Source: an uncultured Verrucomicrobiota bacterium
GTDB taxonomy: Bacteria; Verrucomicrobiota; Verrucomicrobiia; Chthoniobacterales; SZAS-18
NCBI GenBank assembly: GCA_937873255.1
Contig: CALMVM010000471.1
Coordinates: forward strand, 1-7,358
Length of the DNA: 7,358 nucleotides
Reading direction: 5' to 3'
Shown: in pieces, positions 1 through 7,032 of the stretch
How positions within the stretch are numbered: the stretch's first letter is position 1
Layout: the number at the start of each line of letters is the position of its first letter
Program-made: the position numbers and the translations under genes
Notes under the pieces: model-generated
Database searches by the model: none
Told to the model about the DNA's origin: nothing
The model's input: only the letters and a program-made list of their open reading frames with translations

Positions 1-1027
1 CGCCGGACTCAGCGCGACGATGGCCGCCATCGCCCACATCGCCAGCAGCAGCCCGACCGCCCCGCCCAGCGCGCCCAGGAGCGTGCTTTCGGTCAAGGTC
101 TGGCGCACCAGCCGCCCCCGGCTCGCGCCCAGGGCCGCACGCACGGCGAGTTCCCGCGTGCGTCCCGCCGCGCGGGCCAGTTGCAGGTTGGCGACGTTCG
201 CGCAGGCGATGAGCAGCACGCAGCCGACCGCCCCGAGCAGGAAGTAAAGGCTCTGGCGGTATTCGCCCACGCTGGATTCGAGCATCGTTTTGGCCACGAC
301 CTTCCAGCCGGTGTTGCTCTCGGGGAAACGTGCTTCCAGCGCGGTGGCAATCGTGTCGAGATCGGCCTGCGCCGCCGCCAGCGTGACGCCCGGGCGCAGA
401 CGGCCGAGCACGTTGAGGCCGGGATGTTCGTCGCGCTGGAGGAAGCCGGGGTCCTTGCGCAGTTCGCCCAGCGGGACGAAAACGTCCGAGTTACGCGCGT
501 TCGCAAAATTCGCCGGCAGGATGCCGACGATCTCGCGGGGTTCGCCCTCCACCGTGAGGGTCGCTGATGAGCACGGCCTTCGGTCCGCCGGGCGTATCCT
601 CGGCCTCGGTGAAATTGCGCCCGAGCGTCGGCGGCGTGCCGAGCACGGTCAGGTAATTGGCCGACACCGTCGAGCCGTTGATCCGCTCCGGGGCCGCCCC
701 GCCGCCGAGCGGACCGTAGGACAGGTTGAACGTGTCGCGCCGCCACACCGCCAGGTCGGTGAACGTCTTCTGCGCCGCGCGCCAGTCGAGGTAATCGGGG
801 AGATCGACGGACGCGTTCGGCACGTTGGCGGTGCGCTCGCGCACGACGACGAGCCGGTCCGATTCCAGGTAAGGCAGGGGCCGCAGCAGCACGGCGTTGA
901 TCACGCTGAACACCGCCGTGTTCGCCCCGATGCCCAGGGCCAAAACGATCACCGCCACCGCCGTGAACCCGGGCGAACGCAGCAGGACGCGGACCGAAAA
1001 ACGCAAGTCGGAGAGGAAGTTGGACAT
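1..1027 (-). pseudogene. ABC transporter permease, ADOP type (permease 3), frameshifted and cut by the window edge
   Basis: From the ATG at 1027 (MSNFLSDLRFSVRVLLRSPGF) the frame encodes the ADOP N-terminal helix and the first part of the MacB_PCD domain for 156 residues, to AVLISD at 560. Left alone it then runs into unrelated Arg-rich sequence and stops at 491. The family sequence resumes one base later, in the frame with codons at 556-558 down to 1-3. That frame gives [39 protein letters not shown] and [17 protein letters not shown], ending in the third helix at the window edge (186 residues, no stop). Permeases 1 and 2 both have 17 more residues at the junction (the WR..F.AD..V.G motif), so about 50 bp are missing. 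Either the gene is inactivated by a deletion or the assembly dropped bases. The start follows permease 2 by 12 nt without a Shine-Dalgarno sequence; the second half is outside the window. Confidence 0.88.
868..952 (-). repeat. 85-bp near-identical block, copy in permease 3
   Basis: This block matches 3340-3424 at 84 of 85 positions in the same orientation. The one difference (position 902) is a synonymous third-base change in a Val codon. It encodes the N-terminal helix and the start of the periplasmic domain (core ALGIGANTAVFSVINAVLL). Identity falls off sharply on both sides. Confidence 0.9.
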
Positions 1028-1039
1028 AAAGTAAGTCGG

Positions 1040-3490
1040 TTATTCGCTTCGCAGGGCCACCATGGGATCGAGCTTGACCGCCCGCCGCGCCGGCACCCAG
1101 CAGGCAAACAGCGCCGCGCCGGCCAGCAGGAGGCTGACCCCTGCAAGGGTCAGCACGTCGTTGCCGCCGACCCCGTAGAGCACACGGGCCAACACGCGCC
1201 CGAGCAGGAGCGCGGCGAGGAGCCCCACGCCGAGGCCGATGGCGACCAGCGTCGCCCCCTGCCGCAGCACGAGCGCGAGCACCGCCCCGCGTTGCGCGCC
1301 CAGGGCCAGGCGGATGCCCAGTTCGCGCGTGCGCTGTGTCACGCTCAGGGCCATCACCCCGTAGAGCCCGACGGTCGCCAGGCACAGCGCCAGCGCGGCG
1401 AAAGTCCCCAGCAGCACCATCGTCAGGCGTTGCGGCGCGAGGCTGGCGGCGATGTTTTGCTTCATCGTGGCGACCTCGGAGATCGGCAGGTCCACGTCGA
1501 GGCTTTGCACCGCCTGACGCACCGCTTCGACGATCCGCACCGGGTCGCCGCCGTCCACCCGCACCAGCAGGCGCTGGTCGCTTTCCTCGGTCTGCAACAC
1601 GCAGAGGTGCATCTGCGACATCTTGTCGAGGTAGACGGTCTCCTCCGGCCCGTCGTTGAGCGTGCGCGGCACGACGCCCACGATGGTCAGCGGCGGCGGA
1701 TTCTTGTCGTTGACCTGATTGTCGTCGACGTGCTGGCCGATGGGGTCGCGGTCGGGGAAAAACCGGCGCACGAACGACTCGTCCACGATCACCGAGCGCG
1801 GCGCGCCGAACGTCTCGCGTCCGTCGAACGCGCGTCCGCGCAGGATCGGCATGCCCAGCACCGTGAAATAATCCGGCGTGACGAAATTCATCTCCGCCGA
1901 AGGCTCCTGGCCGGGGACGTTCGGCGGCGTGCCGGTGATATGGACGTTGCTGTCCCATTCGTTGGAGTCGAAGGGCGTGTTGACCCCCGTGGCCGCCGCG
2001 ACGACGCCGGGGAGCGCGCGCACGCGTTCGAGGAGCGACGTGTAGAATTGCCCGATGCGCGCCGCGTCGGGATAACGTTTGTCCGGCAGGGAGATCATCA
2101 CGGTCAGCACACCCTCGGGGTCGAACCCGAGCGGACGCCCGCGCAGTCCCCAGAAGCCGCGCAACGCCAGCCCCGCGCCGGCCAGCAGCACCAGCGCGAG
2201 CGCCACCTGCGCGACGACCAGCAGCGAACGCACCCGCACCCGCCCCGACCCGCCCGAGGCCCCGCGCGCGGCGCTCTCGTGCAGCGCCGCCGACATCGAC
2301 GCCATGCTGGAGAGCCGCCACGCCGGCCACACGCCGACCAGCAACCCCGCGCCAACGGCCACCGCCGCCGTGAAACCCAGCGCGACCCAGTCCACGTGGA
2401 CATCGTGGAAACGCGGCACGTTGGCGGGGCTGAGCGAGACGATGGCGTCCGTCGCCCACAATGCCAGCAGCACCGCGCCGATCCCGCCGCGCAGGCCGAG
2501 CAGCGCGCTCTCGACGAGCATCTGGCGCATCAACCGCCAGCGGCTCGCGCCGAGAGCCGCGCGCACGGCGAGTTCCTTCGTGCGGCCGGTGGCGCGGGCC
2601 AGTTGCAGATTGGCGACGTTCGCGCAAGCGATCAGGAGCACGCAGCCGACCGCGCCGAGCAGCAGATAGAGCTTGCCGCGATATTCGCCGACGCTGTTCT
2701 CGAGCATGGGGCGGACGTTGATGCCGCGGTCGGTGTTGGTGTCGGGATATTGTTTGGCGAGCCCGCGCGCAATCGTGTTGAAATCCTCGCGCGCCGTGTC
2801 CACCGAGACGCCGTCGCGGGTCCGCGCGAGGACGGAGCATGCCGGGTGGTTGCCACGGTTGTTGGTGCCGGGCCGCCCGCGCGCGTCCCCGAGCGGCACG
2901 ATGAGGTTGGCCTGGCGCGGGAACCCCGTGTCGGGCGACATCACACCGATGATCTCGTAGGCTTCCGCGTCGAGGACCACGCGCTGGCCGATGACCGCCG
3001 GGTCCGCGTTGAACTTGCGCCGCCACAGCGCGTCGCTGATGAGCGTCACCTTCGGCCCGCCGGGCACGTCCTCGGCCGGCGTGAAGCAGCGTCCGAGCGC
3101 GGGCGGGCAGCGCAGCACGTCGAGCAGGTTGGCGGAAACCTCGGCGCAGCGCAGGCGCTCGGGCGGATTGCCCGATCCGGCCTGCGGCACGGAAAGGTTG
3201 AAGTTGTTGGGCCGCGCGATGGCGAGGTCCTGGCAGGTCTTCTGGGCTGCGCGCCAATCGAGGTAATTCGGCAGCGAGACCGATCCGCTGTCGAAAAGCG
3301 AGGTGCTCTCGCGCAGAATGAGGAGCTGGTCCGGCTGCGGGTAAGGCAGGGGCCGCAGCAGCACGGCGTTGATGACGCTGAACACCGCCGTGTTCGCCCC
3401 GATGCCCAGGGCCAAAACGATCACGGCGACAGCGGTGAAACCGGGCGAGCGGAAAAGCGTCCGCAGGGCGTAGCGCAGGTCGGTGAGCAT
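1040..3490 (-). CDS. ABC transporter permease, ADOP/MacB-FtsX type (permease 2)
   Basis: This 816-residue permease has the same duplicated plan: N-terminal helix (~18-46, VIVLALGIGANTAVFSVI), MacB_PCD domain (~50-270), three helices (~276-298, 328-350, 370-392), helix ~423-446, second MacB_PCD domain (~450-685) and three C-terminal helices (~690-716, 744-764, 778-798). FtsX motifs are [15 protein letters not shown] (~303) and RTRELGIRLALGAQRG (~720). The ATG at 3490 is used because MLTDLRYALRTLFRSPGF is the standard ADOP beginning; the frame is open upstream to 3736, but there it only overlaps permease 1 out of frame. No Shine-Dalgarno sequence is seen; the start follows a T-rich stretch. Compared with the two neighbours it carries extra cysteines in the first periplasmic domain (86, 115, 128, 135, 218). 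It is much closer to permease 3 than to permease 1, which suggests a tandem duplication. Permease 3 starts 12 nt after its stop. Confidence 0.95.
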   Translation of the reverse strand: MLTDLRYALRTLFRSPGFTAVAVIVLALGIGANTAVFSVINAVLLRPLPYPQPDQLLILRESTSLFDSGSVSLPNYLDWRAAQKTCQDLAIARPNNFNLSVPQAGSGNPPERLRCAEVSANLLDVLRCPPALGRCFTPAEDVPGGPKVTLISDALWRRKFNADPAVIGQRVVLDAEAYEIIGVMSPDTGFPRQANLIVPLGDARGRPGTNNRGNHPACSVLARTRDGVSVDTAREDFNTIARGLAKQYPDTNTDRGINVRPMLENSVGEYRGKLYLLLGAVGCVLLIACANVANLQLARATGRTKELAVRAALGASRWRLMRQMLVESALLGLRGGIGAVLLALWATDAIVSLSPANVPRFHDVHVDWVALGFTAAVAVGAGLLVGVWPAWRLSSMASMSAALHESAARGASGGSGRVRVRSLLVVAQVALALVLLAGAGLALRGFWGLRGRPLGFDPEGVLTVMISLPDKRYPDAARIGQFYTSLLERVRALPGVVAAATGVNTPFDSNEWDSNVHITGTPPNVPGQEPSAEMNFVTPDYFTVLGMPILRGRAFDGRETFGAPRSVIVDESFVRRFFPDRDPIGQHVDDNQVNDKNPPPLTIVGVVPRTLNDGPEETVYLDKMSQMHLCVLQTEESDQRLLVRVDGGDPVRIVEAVRQAVQSLDVDLPISEVATMKQNIAASLAPQRLTMVLLGTFAALALCLATVGLYGVMALSVTQRTRELGIRLALGAQRGAVLALVLRQGATLVAIGLGVGLLAALLLGRVLARVLYGVGGNDVLTLAGVSLLLAGAALFACWVPARRAVKLDPMVALRSE
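3340..3424 (-). repeat. 85-bp near-identical block, copy in permease 2
   Basis: This is the partner of the block at 868-952, 84 of 85 bases identical and in the same orientation 2472 bp away. It covers residues ~23-50 of permease 2. The corresponding stretch of permease 1 (around 5810-5890) is clearly different at DNA level, so the identity is not explained by protein conservation alone. Confidence 0.9.
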
Positions 3491-3522
3491 AAAGAAAAAA
3501 GTCCGGTGAAAGTGTTCGGGGT

Positions 3523-5961
3523 TTATTCCTCCCGCAGCGCGCGCAGCGGGTCGATCTGCGTGGCCTTGCGCGCCGGCAGCCAACTCGCCAGCAGCGACGC
3601 GCCGCCAAGGATGACCGCCACGGCCGCGAGCGTCGCGGGGTCGGTCGGCTTGACGCCGTAGAGCAGGCTCGTCATCAGGTGCGCCAGCGCCAGCGCCGTG
3701 CCGGTTCCCAGCACCAACCCAATCGTGACCAACCACACCCCTTGCCGCAACACGAGGCGCAGCACGTCGCCCTGTTGCGCGCCCAGGGCCATGCGGATGC
3801 CGATCTCGCGCGTGCGCAAGCCCACGCTGTAGGCAATCGTGCCGTAGATCCCCAGCGCCGCCAACCCGAGCGTCAACCCCGCGAACACCGCGAAGAGCAC
3901 GGTGTACAACCGCACGTAGGCCACGCTGCCGCTGGCGGCTTGTTCGAGCGTCTGGACCTTCCCGACCGGTTGGTCGGGATCGATCTGGCCAATTGCCTGC
4001 TCGACCGGTTTGGACAAACTCTGCGGGTCGATCCCGGCGGCGGCGCGCACGTACAGCGCCGCGTAAACGCTCGGCCGCTGGAGATAGCAGAAGTACGCCG
4101 CCGCCGGCGCGGCCTCGCTCAGGCCGGTGCGGCGCACGTCGCCCACCACGCCGACGATCTCGAACTCGGACGGCGTCTTGCTTTTCGACGTGAGGCGCTT
4201 GCCCAAGGGGTTGTCCGTCGGGAGAAATTTTTTCACGAACGCCTCGTTGACGACCACTACCAGCGGCGCGCCGGCGTCGTCGCGCTCGCCGAGCAGGCGG
4301 CCTTGTTTGAGCGAGATGCCCAGCGTGGAAAACACCGCCGGATTGACCGAGTCTCTAGTGGCGCTCTGATGACGCGCGGCCGGATCGTCCGGATTCTGGC
4401 CGGGCAGGAGGAAATTGAATTCGTCGTACCAGGAAAACAGGACCGTTTCCGTCAGCCCGACGCCCTCGACGCCGGGGATCGCGGCGGCGCGTTCGAGCAG
4501 GCGGCGGTAGAACTCCGCCTGCTGGGGCCGGTCGGCATAACGCGTCGTCGAAAGCGACAGCCCGACGACCAGCGTGCGGTCCAGGCGCACGCCGACATCC
4601 GTGCGCAAGGACGCGAGCAGACTGCGTCCCATCAATCCCGCGCCTGCCAGCAGCACGAGCGCCAGCGCGATCTCGACGACCACCAGTGTCGCGCGCACCC
4701 GCGTGCCGCCCGGTCCCTCGGAGGCGCCGCGCCCGGCGGATGCCGCCAGCGAGCCCACCGGGTCCAGCCGGGCGGCGGCCCACGCCGGGAGCAGCCCGGT
4801 GATGACCCCCGCCAGGGTCGCCACCAACACCGAAAACCCAAGCTCGGGCCAGCTTAGCCGGACGCTGTCCTGCATCGGCGAATAGCCCGCCGGCAACAAC
4901 GCCGCCACCGCGTCCACGCCCCACGCGGCCAACAAAACGCCCAGCCCCGCGCCGAGCCCGGCCAGCAGGAGGCTTTCGGTCAACGCGAGGCGCATGATCC
5001 GCCCGCGGCTGGCCCCCAGCGCGAGGCGCACGCCCGTCTCCCGGCGGCGGGCGGCGGCGCGCACGAGTTGGAGGTTCGCCACGTTCGCGCAGGTGACCAG
5101 CAGCACGCAGCCGACCGCGCCGAGCAACAAGTAGAGCGCGCGCGTCGCGCTCGCGCCGATGAGGATATTGCCCGCGAGAGGATGCGCCTCGAAGTGCCAA
5201 TCTTTGTAATGCGCCGGGTCGTCCTGCGCGAGCCGGGCGGCGAGGACCAATAGACAGGCGCGCAGTTTCGCCCGGCCCGCCTCGCTCGCGTCGGCGAGCC
5301 GGGCGGTGGTCTCGAAACGGCGCGGCGAATCCGCCGCCATCTCCGGACCGTGGTCGGAGATCGGCAGCCACAGGTCGATGCCGTCGTTGAGTTCCTTGAA
5401 GTCCGACCCCATGACCCCGACCACGGTGCGCGGCTGGTCGTTGATCGCCACCGTGCGGCCGACCACGCTCGCGTCCGCGTGGAACTGCGTCCGCCAGATC
5501 CGGTCGCTCAGGATCAACGTGGGAGCGTCGGCGTCGGCATCGACGAAGACACGGCCGAGGGCGGGCGGCACGGCGAAGACGCGGAAATAACCCGTGGTGA
5601 CGATAGCCGCCGTGAGCTGCACCGGGGTCGATACCCCGGTCAGATTCGCGTAGTCGTAACCGAATCCACCCACGGCCGTCAGGCCCGAGTTTGGGTCATC
5701 GCGCAATTGCTTGAACGCCGCCGGCGGCAGGAACGCAAACGCCCCCTCCATGGTGATCGACGGATTGCCCATGCCGATGTGCACGAGCTGTTCCGGGTGC
5801 GGGTAAGGCATCGGGCGCAGCAACAGCCCGTAGACCACGCTGAAGATCACCGTGCTCACGCCGATGCCCAGCGCCAGCGAGGCCACGGCCATCGCGGTGA
5901 ACAACGGTTTGCGCAGGAGCGCGCGCAGACTCTGGCGGATGTCTTGGAGGAGCGTGGTCAT
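3523..5961 (-). CDS. ABC transporter permease, ADOP/MacB-FtsX type (permease 1)
   Basis: This 812-residue inner-membrane permease has the duplicated ADOP layout. An N-terminal helix (~20-48, ALGIGVSTVIFSVVYG followed by LLLRPMPYP) is followed by a first periplasmic MacB_PCD domain (~50-270). Next come three helices of an FtsX domain (~275-300, 328-350, 372-395), a fifth helix (~423-446), a second MacB_PCD domain (~450-680) and three final helices (~686-708, 738-762, 773-795). The cytoplasmic FtsX motif occurs in both halves: RRRETGVRLALGASRG near 305 and RTREIGIRMALGAQQG near 716, the expected ATPase contact sites. It ends in the usual ARKATQIDPLRALREE. The ATG at 5961 is chosen because translation from it begins directly with the conserved LLQDIRQSLRALLRKP; the frame is open to 6084, but that extension is repeat DNA. 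It is the most divergent of the three permeases, lies 32 nt before permease 2, and has no clear Shine-Dalgarno sequence. Confidence 0.95.
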   Translation of the reverse strand: MTTLLQDIRQSLRALLRKPLFTAMAVASLALGIGVSTVIFSVVYGLLLRPMPYPHPEQLVHIGMGNPSITMEGAFAFLPPAAFKQLRDDPNSGLTAVGGFGYDYANLTGVSTPVQLTAAIVTTGYFRVFAVPPALGRVFVDADADAPTLILSDRIWRTQFHADASVVGRTVAINDQPRTVVGVMGSDFKELNDGIDLWLPISDHGPEMAADSPRRFETTARLADASEAGRAKLRACLLVLAARLAQDDPAHYKDWHFEAHPLAGNILIGASATRALYLLLGAVGCVLLVTCANVANLQLVRAAARRRETGVRLALGASRGRIMRLALTESLLLAGLGAGLGVLLAAWGVDAVAALLPAGYSPMQDSVRLSWPELGFSVLVATLAGVITGLLPAWAAARLDPVGSLAASAGRGASEGPGGTRVRATLVVVEIALALVLLAGAGLMGRSLLASLRTDVGVRLDRTLVVGLSLSTTRYADRPQQAEFYRRLLERAAAIPGVEGVGLTETVLFSWYDEFNFLLPGQNPDDPAARHQSATRDSVNPAVFSTLGISLKQGRLLGERDDAGAPLVVVVNEAFVKKFLPTDNPLGKRLTSKSKTPSEFEIVGVVGDVRRTGLSEAAPAAAYFCYLQRPSVYAALYVRAAAGIDPQSLSKPVEQAIGQIDPDQPVGKVQTLEQAASGSVAYVRLYTVLFAVFAGLTLGLAALGIYGTIAYSVGLRTREIGIRMALGAQQGDVLRLVLRQGVWLVTIGLVLGTGTALALAHLMTSLLYGVKPTDPATLAAVAVILGGASLLASWLPARKATQIDPLRALREE

Positions 5962-5962
5962 G

Positions 5963-6256
5963 TCAGGAAGGAAGCGTGCGCGAGGATTTCCGGGCAGGCC
6001 GCAGCGCGGCCGGTCGTTCTGGCAGTTGGTAGGGATGGCTCTCCGAGCCGTCCGTTGATTGGCTTGGATAAACGGCATGCGCACAAATCGCCTTGCCGGA
6101 AAATCGACGGACGGCTCGGAAAGCCATCAGGACCTTGTTGGGACGCGCCTTCGGCGCACGGGCGCGCAACCGCCGTTCCAACGCGCGGCCCGCCGGCGTG
6201 GCGAACCATCCCGCCAGACGGAACCAGGCGTCGGCTGCCTCGTTGGCGTCGCGCAT
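5963..6256 (-). CDS. possible small protein of unknown function, partly made of a REP-like repeat
   Basis: This 97-codon ORF is not a family I recognise. It begins 6 nt after the ATPase stop and its TGA ends 1 nt before the ATG of permease 1, so it bridges the gap with operon-like spacing. The first ~42 residues (MRDANEAADAWFRLAGWFA, then a basic RALERRLRARAPKARPN stretch) use codons with strongly G/C-biased third positions, like the neighbouring genes. Residues ~43-75 are encoded by the inverted repeat at 6033-6129, and the tail is Pro/Ser/Arg-rich with weaker codon bias. One reading is a short real gene whose 3' part was replaced by a repeat insertion that stayed in frame; another is a decayed gene; a third is chance, since GC-rich DNA often carries stop-free frames. 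No signal peptide or membrane helix is convincing, and no Shine-Dalgarno sequence precedes the ATG. Confidence 0.35.
   Translation of the reverse strand: MRDANEAADAWFRLAGWFATPAGRALERRLRARAPKARPNKVLMAFRAVRRFSGKAICAHAVYPSQSTDGSESHPYQLPERPAALRPARKSSRTLPS
5997..6011 (-). other. short perfect GC hairpin upstream of permease 1
   Basis: GGCCGC and GCGGCC form a perfect 6-bp stem around a 3-nt loop, ending 35 nt before the permease 1 ATG in the transcript. No T-run follows on the minus strand, so it is not a rho-independent terminator. It could add local structure to the leader, or be a chance palindrome in GC-rich DNA. Confidence 0.4.
6033..6129. repeat. REPIN/BIME-like inverted pair of palindromes
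   Basis: Two 27-nt arms, 6034-6060 and 6102-6128, are inverted copies matching at 25 of 27 positions, separated by a 41-nt loop. Each arm contains its own small palindrome. On the left, ggatggct (6033-6040) faces agccgtcc (6046-6053) around a 5-nt loop, 7 of 8 matching. On the right, ggacggct (6109-6116) faces agccatca (6122-6129), 6 of 8 matching. The loop also holds cggca/tgccg (6073-6077 and 6094-6098). Two inverted short hairpin units are the architecture of REP doublets (BIME/REPIN), which are spread by RAYT transposases; no such transposase is in this window. As RNA, the element would form a long stem between the ATPase and permease 1. Whether it is repeated elsewhere in the genome cannot be seen here. 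Confidence 0.7.
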
Positions 6257-6262
6257 GGTCGT

Positions 6263-7009
6263 TCAGGCGGTCAGGGCCACGGGGGCGTCGGCGGGCGCGG
6301 CGGAGTTCTGGTCGTCCACCACGCGGCCGTCGAAGAGATGGATCGTCCGGTCCGCGCGGTGGGCGTAGCGGTCGTCGTGCGTGACCATCACAATCGTCGC
6401 CCCGCCCGTGTGGAGTTCGCTGAGCAAATTCATGACGGCCTCGCCGTTGCGGCTGTCGAGGTTGCCCGTCGGTTCGTCGGCGAGCAGCACGCTCGGGCCG
6501 CCCGCCAGCGCGCGCGCCACGGCGACGCGCTGCTGTTGTCCGCCGGAGAGCTGGTTGGGCAGATGCCGTCCGCGATGGCTCATGCCCACGCGGTCGAGCG
6601 CCTCGGTGGTACGGCGCTTGCGCTCGGCGGAGCTCACGTCGTTGCGATACGTGAGCGGCAACTCGACGTTCTCGGCCACGGACAGGTCGCCGATCAGATT
6701 AAAGCTCTGGAAGATGAACCCGATCTCGCGGTTGCGCAGCCGGGCGCGGTCGGCGAAGGACAGACCCTCGACCGGGTGACCGTTGAGCCGGTAGAGCCCC
6801 TCGCTGGGCGTGTCGAGCAACCCGAGAATGGACAGGAGCGTGCTCTTGCCGCAGCCCGACGGCCCGGCGATGGAGACGTACTCGCCCTGGTGGATGTCCA
6901 GGAAGATGCCGGCGAGCGCGTGCGTCTCGACCTCGTCGGTCAGGAACACTTTTTTGACGCCGTCGAGGTGGATGAGGGACTGACTGTCGGTTTGCGTTTC
7001 GGTGCTCAT
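6263..7009 (-). CDS. ABC transporter ATP-binding protein, MacB/LolD type
   Basis: This 248-residue cytoplasmic ATPase should power the permeases encoded after it. All nucleotide-binding motifs are intact: Walker [10 protein letters not shown] (49-57), Q-loop Gln101 in [22 protein letters not shown]'s first part, signature LSGGQQQ (154-160), Walker B VLLADEP with catalytic Glu179, D-loop NLD (183-185) and switch His211 in VTHDD. Length and the QSFNL and [10 protein letters not shown] motifs are those of the MacB/LolD/FtsE family of stand-alone ATPases that serve FtsX-fold permeases. The ATG at 7009 is chosen because it gives the usual family length and lies 23 nt after the adaptor gene's stop. 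No Shine-Dalgarno sequence is seen there; the start is preceded directly by a run of six T. The last ~20 residues are Ala/Asp-rich and probably unstructured. The next gene-like ORF starts 6 nt after its stop. Confidence 0.97.
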   Translation of the reverse strand: MSTETQTDSQSLIHLDGVKKVFLTDEVETHALAGIFLDIHQGEYVSIAGPSGCGKSTLLSILGLLDTPSEGLYRLNGHPVEGLSFADRARLRNREIGFIFQSFNLIGDLSVAENVELPLTYRNDVSSAERKRRTTEALDRVGMSHRGRHLPNQLSGGQQQRVAVARALAGGPSVLLADEPTGNLDSRNGEAVMNLLSELHTGGATIVMVTHDDRYAHRADRTIHLFDGRVVDDQNSAAPADAPVALTA

Positions 7010-7032
7010 AAAAAATGCGGGCGGTAGTTTCG

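Noticed and set aside
491..566. A programmed frameshift in permease 3
   Set aside because: A programmed slip changes the frame by one base without losing codons; here 17 conserved codons are missing as well, and no slippery sequence is seen.
93..3608. Very long minus-strand open frame of about 1170 codons overlapping permeases 2 and 3
   Set aside because: It is an Arg/Ala-rich out-of-frame shadow of the permease genes, produced by the strong GC bias; the permease frames carry all recognisable motifs.
290..3661. Very long plus-strand open frame of about 1120 codons
   Set aside because: It is antisense to the permeases, rich in His/Arg/Gln with no domain; it mirrors the GC-biased codons of the real genes.
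3491..3736. 82-residue N-terminal extension of permease 2 starting at 3736
   Set aside because: It lies inside the permease 1 coding sequence in another frame and has no conserved content; MLTDLRYALR at 3490 is the family start.
5962..6084. 41-residue N-terminal extension of permease 1 starting at 6084
   Set aside because: It is encoded partly by the REP-like repeat and precedes the conserved ADOP beginning at 5961; the family starts there.
5997..6129. Rho-independent terminator between ATPase and permease 1
   Set aside because: Hairpins are present but none is followed by a T-run on the minus strand, and the downstream permease would be cut off from its operon.
6145..6157. Small palindrome gcgcc/ggcgc with a 3-nt loop
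   Set aside because: Five base pairs in DNA this GC-rich is expected by chance, and it lies within the better-biased part of the small ORF.
5350..7027. Plus-strand open frames opposite permease 1, the gap and the ATPase
   Set aside because: They are antisense shadows with no recognisable family and overlap a confidently identified ATPase and permease.
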